NCBI RefSeq assembly: GCF_000235605.1
Contig: NC_016584.1
Coordinates: 5,085,151-5,149,150, forward strand
DNA length: 64,000 nt
Source of the DNA: Desulfosporosinus orientis DSM 765
GTDB lineage: Bacteria > Bacillota > Desulfitobacteriia > Desulfitobacteriales > Desulfitobacteriaceae
Reading direction: 5' to 3'
The notes beneath the pieces are model-generated. The model did not search any database. It was given only the letters and a program-made list of their open reading frames with translations, and was not told where the DNA came from. Within the stretch, counting starts at the first letter, position 1, and every line of letters begins with the position of its first letter. Shown in pieces: positions 33,653 through 42,536 of the stretch. The position numbers and the translations under genes are program-made.

Positions 33653-33699
33653 AAATATCTTACTAAAAAAATAGGATTTGGTCAAATGGAGAGTTTTGG

Positions 33700-33855
33700 C
33701 TAATTGACTTTGGATTTTTGCTCTTCCATTTCTTCCATTTCATCATCAATGTCCATCAACTCTGTCAGCCACTTTGCTCGATTAGCATTGTCCTCAAGGA
33801 TGTTGGCTAAAACTCTTTCACGTTGAAGACGTAATATTTCTGTTCGATTCATCAT
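33700..33855 (-). CDS. 51-residue acidic small protein upstream of rnpB
   Basis: A short frame starting with two tandem ATG codons (33855, 33852) with GGAG 9 nt upstream. It is helical and charged: MNRTEILRLQRERVLANILE (abridged), then an Asp/Glu/Met-rich run (about 35-46). No membrane segment. Good ribosome site, complete frame and amphipathic helix make it likely real, but I do not know the family. It is transcribed towards rnpB and ends 48 bases before it. The 33856-34049 stretch beyond is AT-rich and empty. Confidence 0.55.
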   Translation of the reverse strand: MMNRTEILRLQRERVLANILEDNANRAKWLTELMDIDDEMEEMEEQKSKVN

Positions 33856-34049
33856 TTCACATCGCTCCTTTCAAATACTATTTATACAAGGATTTGTAAA
33901 TCTTCTAAATAGAACTTGAGTATTCTTTTGAATAAACTCTATTATCAGACTATTCCTTACAACAGTATAGTAATATATTTCACAATTGATGTCAAGTGGT
34001 AATTATTTCTTTCACAAAGAATATTGTATATTCCATACCCTCGTAATTA

Positions 34050-34087
34050 AGATCCCCTATGTTGCAAAAATACTTCATAGGGGATCT
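34050..34087 (-). terminator. Terminator of the trmK-nif3 operon
   Basis: A 12-bp perfect stem (AGATCCCCTATG and its complement) with a 14-base loop, directly after the stop at 34090. Confidence 0.8.
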
Positions 34088-34089
34088 GC

Positions 34090-34923
34090 TTATAGCCAAG
34101 GGGAACGATTAACACTGCTGACTCGAATTTCGACGCCCTGAAGGGCTTTCTCTGCAGTTAGATGCTCATATAGTGACTGAAGCATCGGTGCCTCGCTTAA
34201 AAAGTGCCCTAAATCAGCAATGGCCAGGCTTCCGTCAAGTGCATCCAAAAGAGCATGGTGATCAACATCCCCTGTGATAAGGAGATCGGCACCTTTAAAC
34301 AAAGCCTTAGGCACAAATCGTCCTCCACTGCCATTAACAATGGCAATTTTTCTTATCTCCTTGTCTAAGGACCCTGCCAAACGAACTCCTGATAATTCAT
34401 AGTCTTGAGCATAGACTCGGGATTTTTTCAGCTTGTCTAAGAAATCCTTCCACACCACACCAAATTTATGAGATTCCTTAAGATATCCATAGACTCCATA
34501 TCCCCGTTCCAATTGGTCATCCCGATTATCGTAAATCCGCTCTAAAAGCTCGATCTTTTCCAAACCCAGCAGTTTTCCAAGCACCTTGCTTGAAGAAATA
34601 TTCGATTGATCTAAGTTAGTGTGGGCAGCGTAGCAGGCAATATCGTATTGCAAAATCCGCAAGGGTACTTGAGCCGCCCCATTATCTGCCCGCAGGTTTT
34701 TTAGTGGTTTAAAAATAATCGGATGATGAGCCAAAATGAGTTGTGCATCAAATGCTTTCGCTTCTTCCACAACCTCTAACGTGCAATCCAAACAAAGGAG
34801 AATGCGCTTAACAGGTTTCGAACCACTCCCAACCAGCAATCCGACATTATCCCATTCTTCTGCCCAATATTTAGGGGCAATGTTTTCAATTACCTGAGCA
34901 ACTAATCCAACTGAAACAGCCAT
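34090..34923 (-). CDS. Nif3-like dinuclear-metal-centre protein
   Basis: 277 residues, the short form without the PII-like insert domain. Metal-site motifs: LILAHHPIIFKPLKN (His pair near 65), AAHTNLDQS and, near the C-terminus, GDVDHHALLDA and the DLGHFLSEAP block. Often annotated as GTP cyclohydrolase I type 2, but its reaction is not settled. It overlaps the trmK gene by 22 bases, the usual pairing in Firmicutes next to rpoD. Confidence 0.92.
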   Translation of the reverse strand: MAVSVGLVAQVIENIAPKYWAEEWDNVGLLVGSGSKPVKRILLCLDCTLEVVEEAKAFDAQLILAHHPIIFKPLKNLRADNGAAQVPLRILQYDIACYAAHTNLDQSNISSSKVLGKLLGLEKIELLERIYDNRDDQLERGYGVYGYLKESHKFGVVWKDFLDKLKKSRVYAQDYELSGVRLAGSLDKEIRKIAIVNGSGGRFVPKALFKGADLLITGDVDHHALLDALDGSLAIADLGHFLSEAPMLQSLYEHLTAEKALQGVEIRVSSVNRSPWL

Positions 34924-35714
34924 TTCCTCAATCCCTCCACTAGAGCCATCTTAACAGAGACTTCTCTAATCTTAGCAATAACCTCCGGACTCTTTGATTT
35001 TTCCATTTGTGTTTTTTGCCGCATCAACCTGCCGTTGTACTCATCAAATAGTTTCAATAATAAAGGTTGACCTTCCTCCAAAATAAGTGGCCCGAAATCC
35101 CAAACTAACTTATGTACAAGACCCGGAAAATCTGCATCCGAGGAGCTGGCCTCCTTCTCAAAAAGAGGGTGTAAACGCTCACCCCAAACTGCTTCCCTCT
35201 CCAGCAATTCGGCCATGCTTTGCCCTGTTTCCTTGGCAAAGGCCATGACAACATAAATCCGCTCTTCTTCCTCAACTAACTGTTCCGCCTTCAGCCGCCA
35301 GCCTGCCTCCAGCAATTCTAAGCGAAGAGTACCTTCCGCCCCCTGAGGCTGAACAATTAAATCAGACACATCCTTTAACATGTCAGGACGAGCAGCGAAA
35401 ATATCAAGCATCGTTCTTCCACCCATACCAGCTAGGGTTAAGACATTCGCTTCACCGGCTTTAAGGGGCATTAGCCCATCCCCCAGCCTCACATCGATGT
35501 CCCCTTCCAAGCCCCTTCCTTTAACGGCCGACAAAGCGGATTGATAAGGGCCTGCATGGACGTCAACTGCCACTGCTTGGGTTATTTGCTGCGACTCCAT
35601 GAGGAATATAGGCAAATAGGCATGGTCCGTACCAATATCTCCAAGTCTTGAACCCTTGGGGACATATGATGCCACTGTTTGAAGCCGCGGACCTAATGCA
35701 ACGGATAAAGTCAT
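34902..35714 (-). CDS. trmK: TrmK, tRNA (adenine(22)-N1)-methyltransferase
   Basis: 270 residues. A SAM-dependent Rossmann fold with GSRLGDIGTDHAYLPIFLM (about 21-39) and LTLAGMGGRTMLDIF, then a long coiled C-terminal part (KLFDEYNGRLMRQKTQMEKS, abridged). It methylates A22 of tRNAs. Strong neighbour support: nif3 follows in overlap and rpoD lies upstream. Normal length. Confidence 0.92.
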   Translation of the reverse strand: MTLSVALGPRLQTVASYVPKGSRLGDIGTDHAYLPIFLMESQQITQAVAVDVHAGPYQSALSAVKGRGLEGDIDVRLGDGLMPLKAGEANVLTLAGMGGRTMLDIFAARPDMLKDVSDLIVQPQGAEGTLRLELLEAGWRLKAEQLVEEEERIYVVMAFAKETGQSMAELLEREAVWGERLHPLFEKEASSSDADFPGLVHKLVWDFGPLILEEGQPLLLKLFDEYNGRLMRQKTQMEKSKSPEVIAKIREVSVKMALVEGLRKWLFQLD

Positions 35715-35723
35715 AATTTCACC

Positions 35724-36017
35724 TCATTCTACATAAAATTGAACCTTAACTTCATTCTTTGCTTCAATAGCCAAGCAGACATCTTCTTCTCTGGGATGAT
35801 AATTTATTTCGATAATATCATCCAGTCTTATCCAAAACACTTCACCATCAGCGTTCCATACTGAAACTTTATCATCTGCTACATCAATGTAGGTTACAAC
35901 TCCAAAATTCAGGGTACATTCCACCACAGCAAGAACTTCGATACATTTTAAATTCTTATGAAATATTTTTTCTCTAAGATATTTTACAAATTCAATTTTT
36001 GATGACAAAGGTATCAT
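35724..36017 (-). CDS. Small beta-rich protein of unknown function upstream of trmK
   Basis: 97 residues from the ATG at 36017 (GGGGG 7 nt upstream). N-terminal helix (SSKIEFVKYLREKIFH, abridged), then strands (CTLNFGVVTYIDVADDKVSV, abridged; VFWIRLDDIIEINYH), which suggests a small barrel. No known family comes to mind. It is 9 bases before trmK and so in its operon. Two acidic patches, no signal or membrane segment. Confidence 0.65.
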   Translation of the reverse strand: MIPLSSKIEFVKYLREKIFHKNLKCIEVLAVVECTLNFGVVTYIDVADDKVSVWNADGEVFWIRLDDIIEINYHPREEDVCLAIEAKNEVKVQFYVE

Positions 36018-36112
36018 GGTTATTCCCCCGATCATTTGCATTAAACTATATCAAATTAACAAAAGAACCCAATGACCTAAGTCAATGGGTTTGTTTTCTC
36101 GAATGTCATGTA

Positions 36113-36187
36113 TGGTGGGCGATACTGGTCTCGAACCAGTGGCCTCATCCGTGTGAAGGATGCGCTCTACCGCTGAGCTAATCGCCC
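36113..36187 (-). tRNA. tRNA-Val(CAC)
   Basis: 75 bases with encoded CCA. Acceptor GGGCGAT/ATCGCCC, D arm GCTC..GAGC, anticodon stem CATCC/GGATG with loop TTCACAC giving anticodon CAC, and T arm with GGTTCGAGACC. Confidence 0.92.
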
Positions 36188-36315
36188 GAATTCGACGTGT
36201 AATATTCGATATTCGCAGTTCGGAATAACCGAACCCTATGCCTTAAGCTCCTCTCGCCACCAAACAATAACTTTTTATTCGAATTACGTTGTCTTCCACC
36301 GTTCGAGCTTCGAAA

Positions 36316-36390
36316 TGGTGGGCCCACTAGGATTCGAACCTAGGACCAACCCGTTATGAGCGGGGGGCTCTACCGCTGAGCTATAGGCCC
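36316..36390 (-). tRNA. tRNA with CAT anticodon (Met elongator or Ile2)
   Basis: 75 bases with encoded CCA. Acceptor GGGCCTA/TGGGCCC, anticodon loop CTCATAA giving CAT. It lacks initiator features. The overall form resembles both elongator Met and the lysidine-modified Ile2 tRNA; I cannot separate them by eye. Confidence 0.85.
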
Positions 36391-36398
36391 AAATAAAA

Positions 36399-36473
36399 TG
36401 GCTCCCCGAGTAGGACTCGAACCTACAACCTACCGGTTAACAGCCGGTTGCTCCACCATTGAGCTATCGAGGA
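36399..36473 (-). tRNA. tRNA-Asn(GTT)
   Basis: 75 bases with encoded CCA. Acceptor TCCTCGA/TCGGGGA, anticodon loop CTGTTAA giving GTT, T arm TAGGTTCGAGTCCTA. It is the first of the three-tRNA run on the minus strand, downstream of rpoD. Confidence 0.92.
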
Positions 36474-36567
36474 ATGCTCTGCACGGGTTATTATACGTAA
36501 TTCAGCAGCTATAGTCAAGTCTTTAAGAGAAATTTTTTATGATTTTTAGAAACATAATATAAGGTTA

Positions 36568-36600
36568 CTTAAGGATTACTTATTCCAAGTAATCCTTAAG
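36568..36600 (-). terminator. Hairpin overlapping the rpoD stop codon
   Basis: A 14-bp perfect stem (CTTAAGGATTACTT and its complement) with a 5-base loop; the TAA stop of rpoD lies at the loop edge. No T run follows, so it may be a weak terminator or protect the mRNA end. Confidence 0.6.
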
Positions 36601-37710
36601 CTTTTTACTTCTGCTTGGGTGACGTAATTTCCGTAAAGCTTTTGCTTCAATCTGACGTATACGCTCCCTGGTAACACCGAATTCCTGACCGACTTCCTCT
36701 AACGTTCTCGTCCGTCCATCATCAAGTCCAAACCGCAATCTGAGTACTTTTTCCTCCCGCGGTGTTAAAGTCTCTAAAACCTCTTCCAATTGTTCCTTGA
36801 GAAGAATGAAGGAAGCTGCTTCTGCAGGAGCAGGAGCATCATCATCAGGGATAAAATCACCCAAGTGGGAGTCTTCTTCTTCCCCGATGGGGGTTTCCAG
36901 AGAAACAGGTTCTTGGGCAATCTTCATGATTTCTCTCACCCGTTCTACAGGAATATCCATTACTTTGGCGATTTCCTCAGGAGCGGGCTCCCGTCCTAAT
37001 TCCTGTAAGAGTTGTCTCGAAACCCGGATTAACTTATTAATGGTTTCCACCATATGCACTGGAATTCGGATGGTTCTGGCCTGATCAGCAATAGCCCGTG
37101 TAATAGCCTGCCGTATCCACCAAGTGGCATAGGTGCTGAACTTAAACCCTTTTACATAATCAAATTTTTCTACGGCTTTAATCAAACCGAGATTACCCTC
37201 TTGAATCAAATCCAGAAAAAGCATACCCCTGCCCACATAACGTTTTGCGATACTAACCACTAGACGTAAGTTTGCCTCAGCTAATCTGCGTTTAGCCTCC
37301 TCGTCCCCTTCTTCCATTCTCTTCGCCAATTCTATTTCTTCATCGGCAGAAAGGAGCGGAACTCGGCCGATTTCTTTAAGATACATCCGAACAGGATCAT
37401 CAATTCCTACACCCTCAGGTACGGAAAGATCAACTTCTGTTTCTTCTTCTACATCATCATCCGGGTCTTCCACTATATCATCGTCATCGTCAACTTTAAC
37501 ACCACTCAGGATTTCCAGTTCAACTTCTCCAGGCTCTGGCACCACATCTATTCCCATACGTCCAAGTTGTTGATAGATATCATCAATTTGATCCGCAGAA
37601 AGTTCAATTCCTTGAAGAGAATCCATAATCTCTTTATAAGTTAGAGAGCCTTTCTTTTTTCCTTTTTGAATGAGGGCTTGGACGTTGTCTATCATCTGCT
37701 TTTCATTCAT
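36580..37710 (-). CDS. rpoD: RpoD/SigA, primary sigma factor
   Basis: 376 residues from the ATG at 37710; a longer in-frame start at 37770 would overlap dnaG. Region 1.1 at the N-terminus (about 1-75), an acidic linker, region 1.2 ([21 protein letters not shown], abridged), region 2 ([17 protein letters not shown] for -10 recognition), region 3, and region 4.2 with the helix-turn-helix ([22 protein letters not shown], abridged). It directs RNA polymerase to housekeeping promoters. It lies 49 bases after dnaG in the classic order. Confidence 0.97.
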   Translation of the reverse strand: MNEKQMIDNVQALIQKGKKKGSLTYKEIMDSLQGIELSADQIDDIYQQLGRMGIDVVPEPGEVELEILSGVKVDDDDDIVEDPDDDVEEETEVDLSVPEGVGIDDPVRMYLKEIGRVPLLSADEEIELAKRMEEGDEEAKRRLAEANLRLVVSIAKRYVGRGMLFLDLIQEGNLGLIKAVEKFDYVKGFKFSTYATWWIRQAITRAIADQARTIRIPVHMVETINKLIRVSRQLLQELGREPAPEEIAKVMDIPVERVREIMKIAQEPVSLETPIGEEEDSHLGDFIPDDDAPAPAEAASFILLKEQLEEVLETLTPREEKVLRLRFGLDDGRTRTLEEVGQEFGVTRERIRQIEAKALRKLRHPSRSKKLKDYLE

Positions 37711-37759
37711 CTGTCCCCCACCTTCCCTTGGATCATTCTTTTTGGTGCCTATAACCTTA

Positions 37760-39610
37760 CTATTTGCCACGTTTCAACCGCTCTCCTATCTCTTTCAACA
37801 GAGCCATAGCCCCTGCCATGTCACCGGATTTTTCTAAAGCTACCATGCGGGCTTGAAGATCTTCAACTCTCTCTTCTGCTTGTGAAGAAAGAATTCCTTT
37901 GATACAATCATCTAAAAGCCGTTCGGTTTGGGATATATCTAACTCCTCCAGGAGTAAACCAGCCAGCCAGCTTTGGGCCTGTTCTTCGCTGTGGGCCGGT
38001 AATTTGCCCTCCTGATTGAGATAATCAAAGATTTGTTGATGTGCCGGTACCTTCCAAAAGAATTCTCCCAGCTTAGCCTTTATTTTAGGCAAATGAGAAA
38101 TATCTTCGATAAGCAGTCGTAAAAGCATACGCTCAGTCCGATACTCCCCTGAATAAACTGCTGGTGAAGGAAATGCATCATCATTTTTACAAATAATGAC
38201 ACTATCTATATTATCTCTATTTTTTTCAGAACTAACCTGATTTTGCTGAGAATATTCTTTTAATGGCTCTTTTTTAGGTTTTTTCTGTTCCAGTCCGGCG
38301 ATTTCACGTTGTACCGCTTCCAGAGTAAGCCCTAGCTCTAAACTCAAGAAGCGTTCATAGCCTTCTCTTTCAATGGGACTGCTAACTTTCAAAATGTCCG
38401 GAGCAAGCTTTACAACTAATTCTGCTTTTTCCTGAATTGTCTGGGGGGGAGCTTTTTGAACACTCATCCGAAATTTGAACTCTACATAGCCAATAACCTG
38501 CTTTAAAACCTTTTCAAAGGCCTCCACACCATAACTCTTCAAAAATTCGTCAGGATCTTTTGCTCCCGCTAAAGTAGCCACATCCACGCGGATGCCAGCG
38601 TAGCGAAGGATTTCTCCTCCTCTTAAAGCTGCTTGAATTCCCGCCTCATCAGAATCATAGAGAAGAACCACACGTTGTGTATATCGTCTCAAAAGTTTTG
38701 CCTGATCCCTTGTCAGCGCTGTCCCCAAAGAAGCCACTGCATTGGAATAACCTGCTTTCTGAAGAGCAATGACATCCATATAACCTTCCACTAATAAGGC
38801 ATACCCTCTTTCACGAATTCCTTGATGCCCACTATGCATCCCATAGAGGTGATGACCTTTATTAAAGAAAAAAGTTTCTGGGGAATTAAGGTATTTAGGA
38901 AGAGAATCATCCAATACTCGGCCGCCAAAGCCAATGACATGGTTTCGCCGGTCAAGAATGCTAAAGAGGACGCGGTTACGGAAACGGTCATAATACCCTC
39001 CGCCTTTACCCGGTGTCCCTCTTTCTAAGGCCAGCCCATTCTCTGCTAGTTCAAGGGGTTGAACTCCTCGGGCTTTCATATAAGTCAACAGCCCATCCCA
39101 GCGGTCCGGTGCATAACCTAACCGAAAACTTCTAATGGTATCTGAGTCAACACCACGTTGAGCAAAATAAAGCCGGCCAAGTTCTCCTTCCGGAGACTTA
39201 AGTAAAAGGTTATGGAAGTACTCTGCAGCCAATTCATGAATTTCTTCAAAACGTAATCGACGTCGATTTTCTTCCCTTTCACGCGGAGACAGTTCTTTCT
39301 CAGGAAGGGATACGCCATAACGAGCGGCCAGATTCTGAATACACTCAAGGAACGACCAATTTTCCTTTTTCATTAAAAAAGAAAAAACATTCCCGCCAAC
39401 GTTGCAGCCAAAGCAGTAAAACATTTGTTTTTCTGGGGTTACAGTAAAGCTCGGCGTCTTCTCTGCGTGAAAAGGACAAAGACCTAAAAAGTTTTTCCCC
39501 TTGCGCTGCAAGCTAACATATTCAGATATAATCTCAACTATATCCGCGCGAGATCGCACTTCCTCAATAACTTCTTCCGGCATAAATTCTTGATGAAGCC
39601 TATTATCCAC
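37760..39610 (-). CDS. dnaG: DnaG, DNA primase
   Basis: About 616 residues from a GTG at 39610 (AAAGG 10 nt upstream); the ATG at 39583 has no ribosome site, and upstream in-frame starts to 39673 are less likely. The zinc-ribbon ligands CPFH and CFGC lie near 45-70. The TOPRIM domain follows, with [14 protein letters not shown] and LYDSDEAG, then a helicase-binding C-terminal domain that is poorly conserved. It makes primers for lagging-strand synthesis. A normal partner of rpoD. Confidence 0.94.
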   Translation of the reverse strand: MDNRLHQEFMPEEVIEEVRSRADIVEIISEYVSLQRKGKNFLGLCPFHAEKTPSFTVTPEKQMFYCFGCNVGGNVFSFLMKKENWSFLECIQNLAARYGVSLPEKELSPREREENRRRLRFEEIHELAAEYFHNLLLKSPEGELGRLYFAQRGVDSDTIRSFRLGYAPDRWDGLLTYMKARGVQPLELAENGLALERGTPGKGGGYYDRFRNRVLFSILDRRNHVIGFGGRVLDDSLPKYLNSPETFFFNKGHHLYGMHSGHQGIRERGYALLVEGYMDVIALQKAGYSNAVASLGTALTRDQAKLLRRYTQRVVLLYDSDEAGIQAALRGGEILRYAGIRVDVATLAGAKDPDEFLKSYGVEAFEKVLKQVIGYVEFKFRMSVQKAPPQTIQEKAELVVKLAPDILKVSSPIEREGYERFLSLELGLTLEAVQREIAGLEQKKPKKEPLKEYSQQNQVSSEKNRDNIDSVIICKNDDAFPSPAVYSGEYRTERMLLRLLIEDISHLPKIKAKLGEFFWKVPAHQQIFDYLNQEGKLPAHSEEQAQSWLAGLLLEELDISQTERLLDDCIKGILSSQAEERVEDLQARMVALEKSGDMAGAMALLKEIGERLKRGK

Positions 39611-40003
39611 GTCCCTTACGCCTTTCAATCTCAGCCACATTTTATTTATTTTGTCAACCCTTACTTTATACATTTCTTTCGCCGAAACTTCATAAAATCC
39701 TCTTTTTTAGTTCTGATTCAGTGAATCTGTTTTAAGAAAGGGTAAAATAATCTTTTCAGTAATATTAATTCGTCTTATTAGGAGATAATACCTGCTTGCT
39801 TCGACAATTATTTTAGTCTAATTCTATTGCTTTTGGTTACTAATTTAAGTTTGAATCAATAGATCAACCCTTTCACTCATTTAAAAAGCATGATAGTATT
39901 AAGAATAAACTTTGACCTTCACGATAATTAATGACTGTCACAACAAACTAAGCTTAATCTAAACCAGTGTTAACAAGAGAATCTATATGGAAGGTGGAAA
40001 CAT
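39611..40003. other. Intergenic region between dnaG and the GerMN gene
   Basis: About 390 AT-rich bases separating divergent genes. It must carry promoters both ways; I see no hairpin, RNA or frame that I can support. Confidence 0.4.
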
Positions 40004-40600
40004 ATGTATAAACGATCATTTAGCACTATGGTTTTTACAATCCTTTGCTTAATTCTGGCAGGTACACTATTAATAGGGTGTAATTCATTCAAAACTCAAG
40101 CTGACAAGCCTCAAGAGAATACCGCAGACGCTAATAACCCTACGCCACCCTCCTCAGAGAACAATCCTTCTGAATCTGCTGCAAAGCCTGTAAAATTAAC
40201 TTTGTATTTTCCTAATTCAGACGCAACAGGCTTAGTTCCGACAGAGCGAACCGTCGAAGTGAAGGATGAAGAAGTTATTAAGGCAATCTTCCAAGAGTTA
40301 GCTAATCCCCCCGCAGGTTTGGAAAAACCACTTCCTTCGGGAACAACTCTCCTGGATGCAACAGTTAATGGGGATGGACTTGCAACCATCAACCTCTCAA
40401 AAGAATTTCAGAAAAATTTTGGCGGAGGTTCTGCAGGTGAACAAATGACCATGTATAGCATCGTAAACACCCTCACATCCTTACCTAATATTAACAGTGT
40501 CCAGTTTCTCTTAGAGGGAGCCAAACATGATGGTATTCTTGGTCACTTAGATACCCTAGACCCTCTCAAACGAAATGAGAGCTTAATTATTGAACCCTAA
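40004..40600 (+). CDS. GerMN-domain lipoprotein
   Basis: 198 residues. A lipoprotein signal with lipobox LIGC (Cys about 26), a Pro/Asn/Ser-rich spacer to about 60, then one GerMN domain (KLTLYFPNSDATGLVPTERTV, abridged; EEVIKAIFQELANPPAGLE, abridged; ATINLSKEFQKNF). GerMN domains occur in GerM, a spore-formation and germination lipoprotein with two copies; this has one. It is probably attached to the outer face of the membrane. Single-gene unit with hairpins after it. Confidence 0.85.
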   Translation: MYKRSFSTMVFTILCLILAGTLLIGCNSFKTQADKPQENTADANNPTPPSSENNPSESAAKPVKLTLYFPNSDATGLVPTERTVEVKDEEVIKAIFQELANPPAGLEKPLPSGTTLLDATVNGDGLATINLSKEFQKNFGGGSAGEQMTMYSIVNTLTSLPNINSVQFLLEGAKHDGILGHLDTLDPLKRNESLIIEP

Positions 40601-40602
40601 AA

Positions 40603-40627
40603 CTAAGTACAAACAATTTGTACTTAG
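40603..40627 (+). terminator. Hairpin after the GerMN gene
   Basis: An 11-bp perfect stem (CTAAGTACAAA and its complement) with a 3-base loop, beginning 3 bases after the stop. No T run. Confidence 0.6.
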
Positions 40628-40709
40628 CTGCACGAAATGTTTTAAATCTTATAACCTTAGTTTACTTCTGTTCATCAAAACTTATACTTTATGATTATAA
40701 TATATTACA

Positions 40710-40739
40710 AAAGTGGTTGAGAGATTTCTCAACCACTTT
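40710..40739 (-). terminator. Terminator of dgt
   Basis: A 13-bp stem (AAAGTGGTTGAGA and its complement), loop GATT, followed on the minus strand by TTTTGTAATA. It lies 16 bases after the dgt stop. Confidence 0.85.
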
Positions 40740-40754
40740 GTTTAGTTTCAAATC

Positions 40755-41789
40755 CTATTTTCGAGGTACAAATAATCTCTGAAATAAGTCAATGGCATAA
40801 TTATCAGTTAAACCTGATATATAGTCAACCACAGCTTTGGTCGTGTTCCCGCCGGCCCAAACTAAGTAGTTTTGAGGCAGCTTGGAAATGTCCTCACTAT
40901 AGTATTTAAAAAGAGCTTGAACAATATATTGCCCTTTACGCCGCTCTTCACGCAAATTAAGGCTATTATAGACCCTGGCAAACATAAATTGCCGAAATTC
41001 CTGCATCGCGCTGCTGATTTCTGGGGATTGTTTTATATGATCCCGGTCTTTTGAGGCCTCAATCATATCCACAACCATGGTGGTAATCATATCACTGGGT
41101 CTCACACCCAGCATCTGTTTAGCTCTGCCGGGCAAGTCACTTTGAGTCAGAAGCCCTGCTCTTAAGGCATCGTCGTAATCATGGCACAAATAAGCAATTC
41201 GGTCTCCCGTCTTGACAATTTGTCCCTCCAGATTTTTAGGAGTGCCCTCTCCTGTATGATACAAGATCCCGTCAAGAACAGCCTCCGTAAGATTCAAACC
41301 CTGACCATCATTGGCTAAGACCTTCATAATACGGACAGACTGCTCATTATGCTCAAAATGGCCAATGATTCGCCTCAGCGCTTCTTCTCCCACATGACCA
41401 AAAGGAGTATGCCCCACATCATGTCCTAAAGCAATGGCTTCAATAAGGTCTTCATTTAATTGTAATCCCCGACCTATTGTTCGGCATATCTGGGATACTT
41501 CTAAGCTGTGTGTCATACGAGTTCGGTAGTGATCTCCGGCAGGGGCAATGTATACTTGAGTTTTATGTTTAAGACGCCGAAAGGGTTTGCTGTGCAAAAT
41601 CCTGTCCCGGTCCCTTTGAAATTTTGTCCGAATGGGACACTCTTCTTCTTGACGCTCGCGTCTAGCATCCTTGCTTTTGGCTGCATAAGGCGAGAGGCGC
41701 TCTTCTTCTCTTTCTGACCTCTGTCGAATATTTACAGTTTCACTCAACCCCACTACCCCCAGTCCTATTATTTCTTTTTCTATTTCCAT
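40755..41789 (-). CDS. dgt: Dgt-type deoxynucleoside triphosphate triphosphohydrolase
   Basis: Up to 344 residues, HD superfamily. The metal motif is complete: RMTHSLEVSQI (first His), ALGHDVGHTPFGHVGEEAL (HD pair and helix, abridged), and GDRIAYLCHDYDDAL (last Asp, abridged). It cleaves dNTPs to nucleoside and triphosphate. The start is uncertain: the ATG at 41789 has no ribosome site, while a TTG at 41747 has GGGGG 8 nt upstream. It lies in the dgt-dnaG-rpoD neighbourhood typical of Clostridia and Bacilli. Confidence 0.9.
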   Translation of the reverse strand: MEIEKEIIGLGVVGLSETVNIRQRSEREEERLSPYAAKSKDARRERQEEECPIRTKFQRDRDRILHSKPFRRLKHKTQVYIAPAGDHYRTRMTHSLEVSQICRTIGRGLQLNEDLIEAIALGHDVGHTPFGHVGEEALRRIIGHFEHNEQSVRIMKVLANDGQGLNLTEAVLDGILYHTGEGTPKNLEGQIVKTGDRIAYLCHDYDDALRAGLLTQSDLPGRAKQMLGVRPSDMITTMVVDMIEASKDRDHIKQSPEISSAMQEFRQFMFARVYNSLNLREERRKGQYIVQALFKYYSEDISKLPQNYLVWAGGNTTKAVVDYISGLTDNYAIDLFQRLFVPRK

Positions 41790-41890
41790 ATCATTTTAGC
41801 ATATTGCTTAGTCAATGATATGTTGCTAATCGGGGTCATATTGGTGCAGCCGGTTCTCCTGTATTCTTCATGATTATTCGCAGAGAAATG

Positions 41891-41923
41891 AAATCTCTCT
41901 CGAACTTTTTACGAGAGAGATTT
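41891..41923 (-). terminator. Terminator after the bacteriohemerythrin gene
   Basis: A 12-bp perfect stem (AAATCTCTCTCG and its complement) with a 9-base loop, 12 bases beyond the stop. Confidence 0.8.
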
Positions 41924-41934
41924 TAAACAAACCG

Positions 41935-42330
41935 CTAGTTTGATGACATAATTAATTTATCTTTTTTCAAGATGTGTTCAATAGTCCAATTGAATACAAA
42001 CATCAGCAAATCACGTATATATTTGTCCTGGTTTTCATCAACATCATTTAAATTAATTTCATCAATCTTAGCAATGAAATCATCATGTTCATTCTTTTGA
42101 TCAAAATATTTAGGGTATTTTATTTTTAACATATAACCTTCTTCGGTTTTAAAGTGATACTTGGTATATTCCCGCAGTTCATTAATAATTTCTACAATTT
42201 TATCGTATTTGTCGGCTAATAAATAATTCTCCAGCAAGTCATAGATACTGTTTCCAATTTCCAGTAAATGTTGATGTTGTTTATCGATTAATTCCACTCC
42301 AATTTCGTATTCTTGTTTCCATTCAAGCAT
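41935..42330 (-). CDS. Bacteriohemerythrin
   Basis: 131 residues, single hemerythrin domain. Iron ligands can be followed along the chain: His in DKQHQHLL (about 18-21), the pair in YHFKTEEGYM (His and Glu, about 57-62), NEHDDF (about 80) and IEHILKKD (His and Asp, about 117-122). It binds O2 at a di-iron site, which in anaerobes serves oxygen sensing or removal. It stands alone, without a receptor domain. Normal length. Confidence 0.9.
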   Translation of the reverse strand: MLEWKQEYEIGVELIDKQHQHLLEIGNSIYDLLENYLLADKYDKIVEIINELREYTKYHFKTEEGYMLKIKYPKYFDQKNEHDDFIAKIDEINLNDVDENQDKYIRDLLMFVFNWTIEHILKKDKLIMSSN

Positions 42331-42485
42331 TTGAACGTTTCCTCCTAATTTTAAGATAGTATCCCTTAGAAACTTTCTTCACAATCAAATTATTAAAATA
42401 ATAGGATTTTTTATATTCATAATATCACATTAAATTCACTCTTTAAAGATTATCCAAAGCCTGACCCTTTGTCTTGAAACTGAAA

Positions 42486-42514
42486 GCCCCCTCAGATTAA
42501 TACCTGCAGGGGGC
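42486..42514 (-). terminator. Terminator of the G1 peptidase gene
   Basis: A GC-rich stem GCCCCCT/AGGGGGC with a 15-base loop, followed by TTTCAGTTTC on the minus strand, 22 bases after the stop. Confidence 0.75.
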
Positions 42515-42536
42515 CTCCATAAAAACTTTGTATTTA

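Noticed and set aside
33512-33703. Plus-strand open frame over the rnpB 5' half
   Set aside because: It is the antisense of conserved RNase P RNA sequence; openness is incidental.
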